DNA of 56,689 bases from Phycisphaerales bacterium (GCA_020847175.1 JADLCM010000042.1:1-56689); one strand, 5' to 3'; shown: positions 1-8,996, counted from the first letter of the stretch. The notes: generated by a model from the sequence alone, not told the origin. A program made the numbers and translations.

Positions 1-106
1 ACGCCGGGCTGACGAGAAACGTCTGCGCGATGTCATGGGTCGTCATGCCGCGGTCGTACGCCGCAAGCACGCGATCCCTCAAGTCCTGCGAATACGGCGC
101 GGCCAT
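1..106 (-). CDS. IS630-type transposase, N-terminal fragment (runs off window)
   Basis: Only the first 35 codons lie in the window; the gene continues past base 1. The start ATG is the complement of bases 104-106. An AGGAG sits 5 nt upstream of it. The protein opens MAAPYSQDLRDRVLAAYDRG and then TTHDIAQTF, the helix-turn-helix start typical of IS630/Tc1-like DDE transposases. These enzymes cut and paste an element into TA dinucleotides. The catalytic domain is outside the window, so whether the copy is intact cannot be judged. The element's terminal repeat should lie somewhere in 107-231, but I could not fix its end. Confidence 0.7.
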   Translation of the reverse strand, partial: MAAPYSQDLRDRVLAAYDRGMTTHDIAQTFLVSPA

Positions 107-231
107 CCTGGCTCCTGTTCCGACGCCCTCCTCGACGCCAGCAGGAAACCTACACCAATCTCAATCACAGCGCAACCGAACCTGCGCCGTACAGCGCTGA
201 ACTTGGAGTGGAAACGCTCTAATATGGCGTA

Positions 232-951
232 ATGACGGATACGGCGGCCTCGGGAGAGCACATCGGGTGGCACGAAGTGCCCCTCACGTGGCTGAACGGG
301 CGTGGCGAAGTGATCCGTCTCGGTCAGGCCCGCGATGCGGCGGGAGAAGATTGCCGCCCCCGAGTCGAATGCCAAGTCTTCGTGCCGCCGGACGATGCAA
401 CCCTCTTGAACGATGGAAGCCGATATCGCGTCGCGCCCGCGAGGTTTCATGCGGTCGTCGACTTCGGCGCGACAGACTGCTGGGTTGTTGGTGAGGCGGC
501 ATTCCTCGGTTGGAGCCCCCCGATGCGGCGCGAGCCACGAGGCTCAGAGCCGGCCTCGAGCCTCGGAGGACCCGTGTTCAACTGGGTCTACGACGCGTGT
601 CTGGGGTTTCGAGCGGGGCGTGCCTTCTTCGTGCCGCGAATTGTCGGAGAGTCGATGCTCCGAAGAGTCGCGGTGCATGTGCCTCGCCCGGTGCTGATGC
701 ACGACCTCGCGCGAGCGTCACCGGCGTCACGGGTGCGAAAGAAGCACGCGAAGGACGTCGCTCGCATTCTGCACGAACTGAGCGCGAGCGGAGAATCGCG
801 ATCAGCGTTGGTGGGATCTTCGTTCCTCCGGCGCTTCGGCGCGCGGGTCGAGGTGTCGTTCCTGACCGGTGAGGGCAGGATGCTGCTGCCGCCGGATCGT
901 TGGGCGCGCATCGACCCGGCACTCAGCGCTCCGGCCGATCACGAAGGATGA
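232..951 (+). CDS. hypothetical protein next to transposase fragment
   Basis: A 239-residue protein with no family I recognise. No signal peptide or membrane segment is apparent. The middle holds several Arg-rich and aromatic stretches (for example FNWVYDACLGFRAGRAFFVP near residues 116-135), followed by a basic helix (RVRKKHAKDVARILHELSA). No clear ribosome binding site precedes the ATG. An AT-rich TAATAT ends about 10 nt before it, so a leaderless start is possible. It lies divergently beside an IS630 end and is followed 3 nt later by a GNAT gene, suggesting cotranscription with that gene. The reading frame is convincing because it is long and closely coupled to the next gene. Function unknown. 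Confidence 0.6.
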   Translation: MTDTAASGEHIGWHEVPLTWLNGRGEVIRLGQARDAAGEDCRPRVECQVFVPPDDATLLNDGSRYRVAPARFHAVVDFGATDCWVVGEAAFLGWSPPMRREPRGSEPASSLGGPVFNWVYDACLGFRAGRAFFVPRIVGESMLRRVAVHVPRPVLMHDLARASPASRVRKKHAKDVARILHELSASGESRSALVGSSFLRRFGARVEVSFLTGEGRMLLPPDRWARIDPALSAPADHEG

Positions 952-954
952 TGC

Positions 955-1587
955 ATGGTGACACCCCTCGTTCTGCCCGGCGAACGGCTTTGTCTCGTGC
1001 CCTACACGCCCGCGCACGATGAAGCCCTCTTCGCCTGCACCACGCCCGAGACTTTCCGGTACTTCCTCTCCTGGCCTGCGCGGCACGAACTCGACGCCTT
1101 CCGGTCCTGGATGCACGAGGGAGTCCGCGACCCGGCGCATCGCATCGCCTTCACGATGGTCAGGGCGTCCGGCGAAGAACTTGGCCGGCTCACCCCTGCG
1201 GCGCTCGCGGCCCGGATCGTGGGAAGCTCGTCGTACATGGACATCCTGCCCCGGCACAAAGGGCTTGAGATCGGCTCGACCTGGATTCACCCCGCGTGGC
1301 AAGGCACGGGCGTGAACCCCGCGAGCAAGGCGCTGCTGCTGGACCATGCGTTTGGAGCGCTCGGGTGCGAGCGCGTGCAGCTCAAGAGCGACGCCCGCAA
1401 CGCCCAAAGCCGCGCCGCCATGTCGAAACTTGGCGCGACGTTCGAGGGGATTCTGCGCAGGCACCGGGTGATGGCCGACGGCTACGTGCGCGATACGGCG
1501 ATGTTCAGCATCATCAGGGAGGAATGGCCGCGGGTGAAAGCGGGGCTTGAAGAACGGATCCGCCTCGTGCCTCGCATCGATCTCTGA
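955..1587 (+). CDS. GNAT-family N-acetyltransferase (RimJ/RimL type)
   Basis: A 210-residue acyltransferase of the GNAT fold, nearest in style to the RimJ/RimL group that acetylates protein N-termini or small amines using acetyl-CoA. The pattern is typical: an N-terminal strand (LVLPGERLCLVPYTPAHDEA), a central segment with EIGSTWIHPAWQGTGVNPAS where the acetyl-CoA pyrophosphate loop is expected, and a late segment VQLKSDARNAQSRAAMSKLG followed by FEGILRRH. The ATG at 955 follows AAGGA by a few bases and comes 3 nt after the upstream stop, so the two genes are probably one operon. The true substrate cannot be read from sequence. Confidence 0.85.
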   Translation: MVTPLVLPGERLCLVPYTPAHDEALFACTTPETFRYFLSWPARHELDAFRSWMHEGVRDPAHRIAFTMVRASGEELGRLTPAALAARIVGSSSYMDILPRHKGLEIGSTWIHPAWQGTGVNPASKALLLDHAFGALGCERVQLKSDARNAQSRAAMSKLGATFEGILRRHRVMADGYVRDTAMFSIIREEWPRVKAGLEERIRLVPRIDL

Positions 1588-1692
1588 AGGCTGGCCGGGG
1601 GTGATGCGGAAGGTTGCGCGGCGGGAATCGGGCGCGGTGCGTCCGGAGCCTGCGCTGGTCGGCGCTTCCGAGGGCGGCTTCACGCGCCGCGT

Positions 1693-2463
1693 TCACCCCA
1701 CGGCGCGGCGCGCCTCGGCATGAGCGTCGAGCGATTCGACGGTGAACTCGGCCCTCGATACTCCCGCCGCCACGCCTTCGGGCATGGTGAGATGGATCGT
1801 CGCCGGGTCGCGGAGGACGATTTCGCCACCGAGTTCGTGCTGGGTCTGTCGGTAGGCGAGTTCCCAATCGACATTGAACGTGCCGCAGCGTTGGCCCCGG
1901 TGAGAGCGGAGTTCGGTGCCGTGGGTCTTGGGGTAGCGCACCGCGGCGCCGATAAGGACTTCGACGATTTCACCCTGGTGCTCCGGGGGCACGCCCACGG
2001 GCTGGTGGACGACGCCGAAGCCTCCGCCCGGGCAGCGGAAGGCGAAGTGGACATCCGGGGCGCCGCGGTGGCTGGCGAAGCCGTGGTTGGCCGGGCGCAT
2101 GTGAATCACTACCTCGCATTCGCCGCTGTACCGATTCTGGTAATAGAGGCTGATCTCGGCGAGGAGGTGCCCTGCCTTGTCTTCGCGCACGCGCACGACG
2201 GGCATGAAGCAGAGGCCCTCGCGTTCGAGGTAGTTGCCGGCGGTGACACGGGCGAGATCGTCGGGGAGTTTGTCCTCGAACTTGAGGTAGTAGACGAGCA
2301 GCGCGAGCATGATGATGGTGACACCCAACGAGAGCCATTGGTGGGTGGCGACGCCGGGGGGCAGGTTGGGGGCGTAATCCGGCGCGACGAGCCATGCGAA
2401 GCACACCCAGACAACGCTGGCGCAGAAGGCGAGGATCGCAATGAGATTTCGTCGCTCGTGCAT
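1693..2463 (-). CDS. membrane protein of unknown function with two N-terminal TM segments
   Basis: A 256-residue protein. The start at 2463 is chosen because a perfect AGGAGG lies 7 nt upstream; an open frame reaches further up but has no such site. Two hydrophobic helices sit at about residues 6-26 (LIAILAFCASVVWVCFAWLV) and 40-60 (WLSLGVTIIMLALLVYYLKF). A soluble C-terminal domain of roughly 190 residues follows, rich in beta-strand patterns. The topology suggests an inner-membrane protein with a large domain on one side. I recognise no catalytic motif. It is separated from the next upstream gene by a terminator, so it is probably monocistronic. Confidence 0.75.
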   Translation of the reverse strand: MHERRNLIAILAFCASVVWVCFAWLVAPDYAPNLPPGVATHQWLSLGVTIIMLALLVYYLKFEDKLPDDLARVTAGNYLEREGLCFMPVVRVREDKAGHLLAEISLYYQNRYSGECEVVIHMRPANHGFASHRGAPDVHFAFRCPGGGFGVVHQPVGVPPEHQGEIVEVLIGAAVRYPKTHGTELRSHRGQRCGTFNVDWELAYRQTQHELGGEIVLRDPATIHLTMPEGVAAGVSRAEFTVESLDAHAEARRAVG

Positions 2464-2579
2464 GGCCGCCCTCCTGAGGTGGGGGTGATCCGACGCGCAC
2501 GCGCTCTCTCTCGCTGCGGCCCCAGCATACCAGGATCGGGTCGGGAACACAATGGGTTCCCCCAGGATTATTCCGGGCC

Positions 2580-2614
2580 AAAAAAGGACGCCGGGGCCGC
2601 TGAAGCGGCCCCGG
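2580..2614 (-). terminator. rho-independent terminator of the TPR/alpha-CTD gene
   Basis: A perfect 10-bp stem (ccggggccgc at 2591-2600 with gcggccccgg at 2605-2614) closes a TGAA loop. On the minus strand it is followed after four bases by six T residues (2580-2585). It lies about 30 nt beyond the stop of the gene at 2644-3603. Confidence 0.85.
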
Positions 2615-2643
2615 GGCGGGATGAACAGCGGGAAACGGAGGGG

Positions 2644-3603
2644 TCAGGAGTTCTGGGGAGGCATTTCGCTGGGGTCAAGGGCCCGGAGGGCAAGGCCGTA
2701 CTCGGTGAGCTTGGCCGTGACCTCGGTCAGTGAGGTGGCGCCGAAGTTCTTGACGCCCATGAGTTCGGCCTCGGTGTGGCTGGCGAGGTCACCGAGGGTC
2801 ATGATGTTGAGCAGTTGAAGGGCCTTGCGGGCGCGGACGGAGAGCTGGAGGTCGTTGACGCTCTTGTTGAGCATCTGCTCGCGCCCGGAGCCCTTGAGCT
2901 GGTCCATGATCTGCTTGCGGGCGACGCGGTGCACATCTTCGCGGCGCTGGCCGAGGCGCAGGCCCTTGGTCGCGAGCATCTTCTTGATTTCGAGCAGGGA
3001 GCTGTCGCCGAAGTTCTTGTAGGACATGAGTTCCGCCTCGGTGATCTTGAGCAGGTCGCCAAGCGTGCGGATGTTCATCTTCTTGAGGCACGTGCGGGCC
3101 CGCACCGAGAGTTCGAAGTCGGTGACCGGGGTGTCGAGCAGGGCGTTGCGCTTCATGAGGTCGCGGTCGGGCTCTTCTTCGACCACCGCCTCGCGGCTGG
3201 CCTTGATGTCCTTCATGAAGAGCTGGGCCCGCCAGTGCGTGGGGTTGGTCTCAAGTACCTGGCGCACGCATCGTTCGGCGCGGGTGTAATCGCCCTGATC
3301 CTCGTAGAGCACCGCGAGGTTCAGCAGGCCGTTGACGGGCGCGGGCTGCGCCTCGCAGAGGCGCTCGTAGGTCGCCAGGGCCTCTTCCTCTTCGCCCGAG
3401 ATGTCGAGCAGGTAGGCGAGATGAAAGAGCGCATCGTTGTTGCGGCCGTCGCTGGCCACGGCGCGCCGGAGTTCGGAGATCGCGCGTTCACGCTGACCCT
3501 GGCGCTCGGCCTCAAGGCCCGCCGAGAGGTGCTTGGCGGATGCCGCCGCGTCACGCGACACACCCTCGGCCCCGATCACCATGTCCAGCGGGTTCTGGCC
3601 CAT
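2644..3603 (-). CDS. TPR protein with two tandem RNA polymerase alpha C-terminal domains
   Basis: A 319-residue protein; the start at 3603 has AGGAG 6 nt upstream. Residues about 24-135 are tetratricopeptide-like helices (AISELRRAVASDGRNNDALF and following). Residues about 155-220 and 245-308 are two alpha-CTD (helix-hairpin-helix) domains. Each has the 'LSVRAR...LNI.TLGDL...TEAELM..KNFG..SL.E' pattern seen in E. coli RpoA. Against RpoA as I remember it, both copies keep Arg265, Gly296, Ser299 and Glu302 equivalents, but position 268 is Thr or Lys and 298 is Ser or Thr. There are no RNA polymerase assembly domains. A role binding UP-element DNA or transcription factors, with TPRs for partner binding, is inference. 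It is flanked by its own terminator and begins 65 nt after the MATE gene's stop. Confidence 0.9.
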   Translation of the reverse strand: MGQNPLDMVIGAEGVSRDAAASAKHLSAGLEAERQGQRERAISELRRAVASDGRNNDALFHLAYLLDISGEEEEALATYERLCEAQPAPVNGLLNLAVLYEDQGDYTRAERCVRQVLETNPTHWRAQLFMKDIKASREAVVEEEPDRDLMKRNALLDTPVTDFELSVRARTCLKKMNIRTLGDLLKITEAELMSYKNFGDSSLLEIKKMLATKGLRLGQRREDVHRVARKQIMDQLKGSGREQMLNKSVNDLQLSVRARKALQLLNIMTLGDLASHTEAELMGVKNFGATSLTEVTAKLTEYGLALRALDPSEMPPQNS

Positions 3604-3668
3604 CGAATGCTCCTGCGCCATCTGGGGCGCGCCGATACCGGGGGCGAATCGCCCCTCGGACTCCAACC

Positions 3669-5213
3669 CTAGCGCGCTCCCTGCGCTTCCTCAAGGGCCG
3701 GTTCGGCGATACGATCTGGTTTTGTCAGGGATCCCACCGGTGCGGCGGGCTCCTGCGCGGCCTCAGGCGCCCGGCCCAGCAGGTTCATCGTGCGCCACGG
3801 ACCCTTGACGAACCGCCAAAGAAAGAGCACGCCGAGGGCGATGATGTACGCGCTGGCGGCGACCCAGGGCGCGCCGACCCCCCAACCGGGGGCAAGGGCG
3901 ATGAGGGCGAGCCCGCCGCCGAAGATGATGACCCATGAGCAGATCACCGTGGCGACGCCCGTGAAGATGGTGTCTCCCGCGCCGCGGAGTGCGGCGGAAA
4001 AGGTGATGGCGGCGGCATCGAACACCTGGAAGATCGCCGCGGCGATCATGATGGTCGCGCCCATGCCGATGGCGAGTTCGAGGGCTTCGGGCGGGGTGTC
4101 ATCGGGGATGAAGACGCCGACCAGTTGGCGCCGGAAGAAGATGAACCCGAGGGCGCAGGTCGCCATGTATCCGATGGCGAGGGAGAAGCCGAGCCAGGCA
4201 CGCCGTTCGGCGACATCGATGCGGCGTTCGCCCACGCAGCGCCCGACGATCGCGGTGACGGCGGTGCTGATGCCCACGGCGGGCATGAAGCTCAGGTGCA
4301 TGAAGCGCATCGCGGTCCAGCCCGCGGCATTGGCGGCGTCGAAGGCGACGGGGGCGAGATCCGGGGCTCCGCCCCCGGCGAGAAAGCCCGCGCGCCCGGC
4401 CTTGGGGGTGAGGTAGGCCATGAGAAGGCCCCAGCAGACCATCTCGTTGGCGAACATGGCGGCGCCGGGCCAGCCCACGCGCGCGATGTCGCGGATGATG
4501 ACTCCATCCGGTCTCCACGCGGCGCGGGTGCGGAGCTCGCGGTTGAGGCGCGGCCCGAGGAACGCCGCGAGGGGGATCGCAAACTCCGCGCAGGTGCCGG
4601 CGACGGTGCCCCACGCGGCCCCGGCGACACCCAGTTCGGGCGCGCCCCAGACGCCGTAGATGAGAAGCCAGTTGACGAAGACATTGACGAGATTGCCCGC
4701 GACGGCGGAGACCAGCACGATTCCGGGCCGGTGCATGCCGTAGAAGAACTGGTGCAGGCCGCGGCTGGCGGTGGTGACGAACGCGCCCAGCGCCATGATC
4801 TGGGCGTACTGGGTCTCGAGGCGCAGCAGGTCGCCCTCGTGCCCCATGACATGCTCGAAGACCAGGGGCAGCATCGCGGCGTAGGGGATGACAAGCAGCG
4901 CGAACGCCGCGGACATCCAGATCGCCGCCCACGCGTACTTCGCGCCGCGCTCGGGTGTTCCGGCGCCGAGGTTCTGGGCGACGAAGGCGTTGATGGTGAA
5001 GAGCATGCCCAGCAGGGCGGAGGCGAGGAGCCACATGGCCATGCCGCCGTTGCCCTGGGCGGCGAGGTACACGGGGTCGCGGGGGGTGATGCGCGAGACC
5101 ATGAGCGCATCGACGAACTGCATCAGCGTGTAGCTCGTCATGGTGAGCACGCTGGGCAGGGCGATGGCGAGCATTTCGCGCAGCGGCGAGCGTTCGCCGC
5201 CGGGGGTAGACAT
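3669..5213 (-). CDS. MATE-family multidrug/Na+ antiporter
   Basis: A 514-residue inner-membrane exporter of the MATE family, which extrudes cationic drugs or metabolites in exchange for Na+ or H+. About twelve hydrophobic helices can be traced, in two similar halves. It opens LREMLAIALPSVLTMTSYTL, followed by QFVDALMVSRI, the usual MATE helix 1. The second half has YLTPKAG, ISTAVTAIVGRCVGE and AALRGAGDTIFTGV, matching MATE repeats. AAGGAG lies 5 nt upstream of the ATG. The C-terminal tail (about 35 residues after the last helix) is polar and Ala/Pro-rich. It is 103 nt downstream of pdxA in the same direction, possibly cotranscribed. The substrate is unknown. Confidence 0.92.
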   Translation of the reverse strand: MSTPGGERSPLREMLAIALPSVLTMTSYTLMQFVDALMVSRITPRDPVYLAAQGNGGMAMWLLASALLGMLFTINAFVAQNLGAGTPERGAKYAWAAIWMSAAFALLVIPYAAMLPLVFEHVMGHEGDLLRLETQYAQIMALGAFVTTASRGLHQFFYGMHRPGIVLVSAVAGNLVNVFVNWLLIYGVWGAPELGVAGAAWGTVAGTCAEFAIPLAAFLGPRLNRELRTRAAWRPDGVIIRDIARVGWPGAAMFANEMVCWGLLMAYLTPKAGRAGFLAGGGAPDLAPVAFDAANAAGWTAMRFMHLSFMPAVGISTAVTAIVGRCVGERRIDVAERRAWLGFSLAIGYMATCALGFIFFRRQLVGVFIPDDTPPEALELAIGMGATIMIAAAIFQVFDAAAITFSAALRGAGDTIFTGVATVICSWVIIFGGGLALIALAPGWGVGAPWVAASAYIIALGVLFLWRFVKGPWRTMNLLGRAPEAAQEPAAPVGSLTKPDRIAEPALEEAQGAR

Positions 5214-5316
5214 CGGAACTCCTTGGAGAAAGGGAGGGCGCGCCCGGGAGCCGCGCCGGGGCGGAGGATCGCGCGATCGGTCAGAGGATGTGACCCTGGC
5301 GGGTCAGGTCAGCGCT

Positions 5317-6345
5317 TCATGGGTGGCCCCGGGCCTGGTCGGCGGACATTCGTACCGCCAACTCTAGGGCCCGTTTCATGCTTCCCGGATTCGCCCGGTT
5401 CTTTCCGGCGATATCGAAGGCCGTGCCGTGGTCGGGGCTCATGCGCGGGGCGCCGAGGCCGAGGGTGATGTTCACCGCCTCATCAAAGGCGAGAATCTTG
5501 ACCGGAATCAGGCCCTGGTCGTGATACATGGCCACCACGAGGTCGAAGTGCCCGGCAAGGGCGCGGCCGAAGACCGTGTCGCCCGGGAAGGGGCCCTCGA
5601 CGAGCCATCCGTGGTCGGTGGCGACGCGGACGGCGGGCTCGATGATGCGCTGCTCTTCATCGCCGAGCAGCCCGTGCTCGCCCGCGTGCGGGTTGAGGCC
5701 GCAGACCGCGACGCGAGGCCGCGCCACGCCGAGGTCGATGCACGCCTGTCGGCCGAGATCAATCGCGTCGAAGACGCGCCCGATGGTGAGCGCATCGCGG
5801 AGGTTCATGAGGGGGATGTGCGTGGTGACAAGCACGACGCGCAGCCGTGACGAATCGAAGAACATGGCGTGGCGCTTGGCGCCGAACCGCGTGGCCAGGA
5901 GCTCGGTGTGCCCGGGATACCGGGCGTGCCCGGCGAGCGACCAGGCTTCCTTGGAGATCGGCGCGGTGGCGAGCGCGTGCGCGCGCAGCGGGTCACCTTC
6001 GCGCCGCTGCACATCGCGGATGGCGTCTTCGACGAACTGGAAGCTCAGTTCGCCGGATCGGCGCGCCGGGGCGGCGGGGAACTCGGCCCCCGGCTCACCG
6101 GCATCGACGATCACCACGTCGTGCGCGAGCGTGGTATCGAGGAGCGCGGACCCTCGCTCGACGCGCCACCAGAAGGGTGCGATGCCGGCGCGCTGGGCGG
6201 CCCGGGCCAGCGGGGCCTCGGCGCCGTGGATGCGAAACCGGGCCCGCGTGCGCAGCGCGGAGTCATCGAGCGCCTTGACCACGACCTCCGGGCCGATGCC
6301 CCCGGGGTCACCCATGGAAACCGCAATGGTGGGACGTGCGTGCAC
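5317..6345 (-). CDS. pdxA: 4-hydroxythreonine-4-phosphate dehydrogenase
   Basis: A 342-residue cytoplasmic NAD-dependent dehydrogenase. It oxidises 4-phosphohydroxy-L-threonine, whose product feeds PdxJ in pyridoxal 5'-phosphate synthesis. The start TIAVSMGDPGGIGPEVVVKA is the PdxA signature. Histidines that match the divalent-metal ligands of E. coli PdxA (His166, His211, His266) are seen at residues 176 (VTTHIPL), 220 (LNPHAGEHG) and 275 (YHDQG). The substrate loop is SPDHGTAFDIAG. Length is normal for the family. It is divergent from pgi with only 62 nt between start codons, so the two promoters must overlap. No pdxJ is in the window. Confidence 0.95.
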   Translation of the reverse strand: MHARPTIAVSMGDPGGIGPEVVVKALDDSALRTRARFRIHGAEAPLARAAQRAGIAPFWWRVERGSALLDTTLAHDVVIVDAGEPGAEFPAAPARRSGELSFQFVEDAIRDVQRREGDPLRAHALATAPISKEAWSLAGHARYPGHTELLATRFGAKRHAMFFDSSRLRVVLVTTHIPLMNLRDALTIGRVFDAIDLGRQACIDLGVARPRVAVCGLNPHAGEHGLLGDEEQRIIEPAVRVATDHGWLVEGPFPGDTVFGRALAGHFDLVVAMYHDQGLIPVKILAFDEAVNITLGLGAPRMSPDHGTAFDIAGKNRANPGSMKRALELAVRMSADQARGHP

Positions 6346-6407
6346 CGACGAGTCTATCGCGCAGGGGCGGCGGGCGGGCGGCGTGCCGGAGCGATATCCT
6401 GCCGCCC

Positions 6408-7832
6408 ATGCTGACGCTCGACTATGCCAACTGTCTGTCGCTGCGGGTGGGTTCGCACGGGATCGACGCGGCCCGGTTCGAGGCCGGGAGCGAGCTCGCG
6501 GAGGCGGCGCAGCACCTCTCCGGGCGCCTCGCCCGGACGCGGGGCACCGGGTGGGAGCGCTGGCGCGATCTCCCCTTCGGCGCGGTCCGCGAGGGCCATG
6601 TGAGGGCGGTGAAGGAGGCAGCGGCGACGTGCCGCGGGCGCTTCGAGAACATGGTGGTGCTGGGGATCGGCGGGAGCGCGCTGGGCAACATCGCGCTGCA
6701 GAGCGCGCTCAACCCCTGCACGTACAACCTGATGCCTTCGGGCGAACGCGCCGGGCCGCGCCTCTTCGTGGTGGACAACGTGGACCCCGCGTACCTCGGG
6801 CAGGTGCTGCGGCTGTGCGCGGCGCAGGGCGGGCTGGAACGGACGCTCTTCAACGTCATCTCCAAGAGCGGCGAGACGGCGGAGACCGCGGCGCAGTTCA
6901 TGATCGTCCGCGACATGCTCAAGAGCAGGCTCGGCGCGGGATACGCCTCGAACATCGTCGCCGTGACCGACCCGGCCAAGGGAACGATGCGGCAGATCTG
7001 CGACCGGGAGGGGTACATCACCCTGCCCGTCCCGGACGGCGTCGGCGGGCGCTTCAGCGTGCTGAGCCCGGTGGGGCTCTTCTCGGCCTGCATGTGCGGC
7101 ATCGACATCGACGCCCTGCTCGACGGGGCGGCGGAGATGGACGGGCTCTGCGCGAGGCCGGAACTCGGGCGCAACCCGGCGGCGATGCTCGCCACGCTGC
7201 TGGTGGACATGGGGTCGCGCAAGGGCAAGACGTGTCACGTGATGATGCCCTACTGCAACGCGCTGTACCTGCTGGCGGACTGGTTCCGGCAGTTGTGGGC
7301 CGAGAGCCTGGGCAAGCAGCGCGACGTGCGGGGAGATGAAGTCTTCGCGGGCTTCACGCCCGTCAAGGCGCTGGGCACCACCGACCAGCACTCGCAGGTA
7401 CAGCTCTACCGCGAGGGGCCGAACGACAAGGTTTTCTGTTTCCTGGAAGTGGAGAGCTTTGAAGGGGCGGATGTGCGTGTCCCGGCGGGGCTCGGGGTGG
7501 AGGCGACAAAGTACCTGGAGGGAACCTCGCTGGCGAGGCTGCTCAACGCCGAGAAGCGGGCCACGGAGTATGCGCTGGTCGAGAGCCAGCGCCCCAATCT
7601 GACCATCCGTTTCCCCAAGGTCGATGCCTTCCACGTGGGGCAGTTCATCCAGTTGTGGCAGGTCGCGACGGCCTACGCGGGGCTGATGCTGGGCGTCGAT
7701 GCCTACGACCAGCCGGCGGTGGAACTGGGCAAGCAGGCGACCTTCGGATTGATGGGGCGAGCCGGATATGAGAAGTTCAAGGCGAACGTGGACAAGGTGC
7801 TGACCCCGACGCGGTACATCGTCGAAGGGTGA
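6408..7832 (+). CDS. pgi: glucose-6-phosphate isomerase
   Basis: A 474-residue glycolytic enzyme interconverting glucose 6-phosphate and fructose 6-phosphate. Both PGI signatures are visible: the phosphate-binding NVISKSGETAETAAQF and the C-terminal AYDQPAVELGK. GIGGSALGNIALQSAL and TTDQHSQVQLYREGP also match. The length fits the shorter bacterial or archaeal-like PGI group (about 450 residues) rather than the 550-residue E. coli type. The ATG at 6408 is chosen because the protein begins at the usual place; an open frame extends upstream without support. Divergent from pdxA. Confidence 0.95.
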   Translation: MLTLDYANCLSLRVGSHGIDAARFEAGSELAEAAQHLSGRLARTRGTGWERWRDLPFGAVREGHVRAVKEAAATCRGRFENMVVLGIGGSALGNIALQSALNPCTYNLMPSGERAGPRLFVVDNVDPAYLGQVLRLCAAQGGLERTLFNVISKSGETAETAAQFMIVRDMLKSRLGAGYASNIVAVTDPAKGTMRQICDREGYITLPVPDGVGGRFSVLSPVGLFSACMCGIDIDALLDGAAEMDGLCARPELGRNPAAMLATLLVDMGSRKGKTCHVMMPYCNALYLLADWFRQLWAESLGKQRDVRGDEVFAGFTPVKALGTTDQHSQVQLYREGPNDKVFCFLEVESFEGADVRVPAGLGVEATKYLEGTSLARLLNAEKRATEYALVESQRPNLTIRFPKVDAFHVGQFIQLWQVATAYAGLMLGVDAYDQPAVELGKQATFGLMGRAGYEKFKANVDKVLTPTRYIVEG

Positions 7833-7979
7833 AGGGTGCCGCCGATCGTGCGCGGCGGCGTCCCGTGCAGCGCGTGACCCGGGCGCGCCGGGCCGCCCGT
7901 GCCTCGTCAGGCTCGCCATGGCCCTGAGCCCTGCCTCCATTCGCCAAGTCCGGCGGGCCGGGGCGCCGATACTCGTGCG

Positions 7980-8996
7980 ATGCCACGTCGCGATGACATG
8001 CCGGTCGCGGCCTCGAAGCGGCGCCCGGCGCGGCGGACCGGGGCGCCCGCCCGCGCGCCTCTGAGCCCGCCCTGGTCGCCGGACCTCGATGACCTGCGGG
8101 GCGATTTCGCGAGGTATCTGCGCACGGAGTGCGGGCTGCTGCCCAACTCGATGGCGGCGTACGGTCGCGACATCCGCGACCTGCTGGTTTTCCTCGCGGG
8201 CGAAGGCTGCACGCGCGTGGAGGACGTGGACGCGGGCCGCCTCTCTCGGCACATGCAATGGCTCACCTCGGAACGCCAACTGAAGGGGAGCAGCCTGCGC
8301 CGGCACCTGGCCACCCTGCGGGTGCTCGGCGCGTGGATGGCGGCGACGGGGCGGCTCCCCGGTGACCCCTCGACCCTGCTGGAGCGCCCGACCAAGTGGC
8401 GCAGGGTGCCCAGGGTGCTCAGCGCCCGCGACATGGAGCGGCTGGTGACCTCGCCCGCCGCGCCCGGCGCGCCGGACTCCGACAACCCCGCGCTCTGGGT
8501 GCGCGACCGGGCGATCCTGGAACTGATGTACGCGTGCGGCGTGCGGGCGAGCGAACTGACGGGGCTGACGCTCTCAGACTTTCGGCCCGATACCCGTTCG
8601 CTGCGGGTGGAAGGCAAGGGCGGAAAGCAGCGGGTCGTGCCGATCGGCGTGCCCGCGATGAAGGCCGTCGAAGCGTACCTGCGCGACGTGCGCCCGCGGC
8701 TCGCTCAGCCGGACGGGAGCGACCGGGGGCGGATCTTTCTGTCGCGCACCGGGCGCCCGCTGGAGCGGGTGGCGCTCTGGGGGATCGTGCGCCGGCGCGC
8801 CCGCGAAGCGGGGCTCGATGCGCACCCGCACATGCTGCGCCACAGTTTCGCAACGCACCTGGTGCAGGGGGGAGCGGACCTGCGCGTGGTGCAGGAACTG
8901 CTCGGGCACGCGGACATCAGCACCACCGAAATCTACACCCATGCTGACCCGGCCCGGTTCAAGAGCCTGCACCGGAGATGTCACCCCCGGGGGTGA
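7980..8996 (+). CDS. tyrosine recombinase, XerC/XerD type
   Basis: A 338-residue site-specific recombinase. Chromosomal Xer proteins resolve chromosome dimers at dif. The N-terminal SAM-like domain spans about residues 38-135 (FARYLRTECGLLPNSMAAY), and the catalytic domain about 145-330. The active residues can be read: Arg189 (CGVRASEL), Lys213 (EGKGGKQR), His284 and Arg287 (HMLRH), His310 (LGHADIST) and nucleophile Tyr319 (EIYTH). An Arg-rich 35-residue extension precedes the core; an ATG at 7998 is an alternative start. The domain order and lack of integrase neighbours favour a housekeeping Xer protein over a phage integrase. Its last 38 bases overlap the convergent methyltransferase gene. 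Confidence 0.92.
   Translation: MPRRDDMPVAASKRRPARRTGAPARAPLSPPWSPDLDDLRGDFARYLRTECGLLPNSMAAYGRDIRDLLVFLAGEGCTRVEDVDAGRLSRHMQWLTSERQLKGSSLRRHLATLRVLGAWMAATGRLPGDPSTLLERPTKWRRVPRVLSARDMERLVTSPAAPGAPDSDNPALWVRDRAILELMYACGVRASELTGLTLSDFRPDTRSLRVEGKGGKQRVVPIGVPAMKAVEAYLRDVRPRLAQPDGSDRGRIFLSRTGRPLERVALWGIVRRRAREAGLDAHPHMLRHSFATHLVQGGADLRVVQELLGHADISTTEIYTHADPARFKSLHRRCHPRG

Noticed and set aside
6354..8306. Long minus-strand open frame across pgi and the recombinase
   Set aside because: Composition dominated by Arg, Ala, His and Pro and antisense to two clearly recognised genes.
7980..8996. Integrase of a genomic island
   Set aside because: No att-like duplication, tRNA end or phage genes nearby; length and motifs fit a housekeeping Xer protein.
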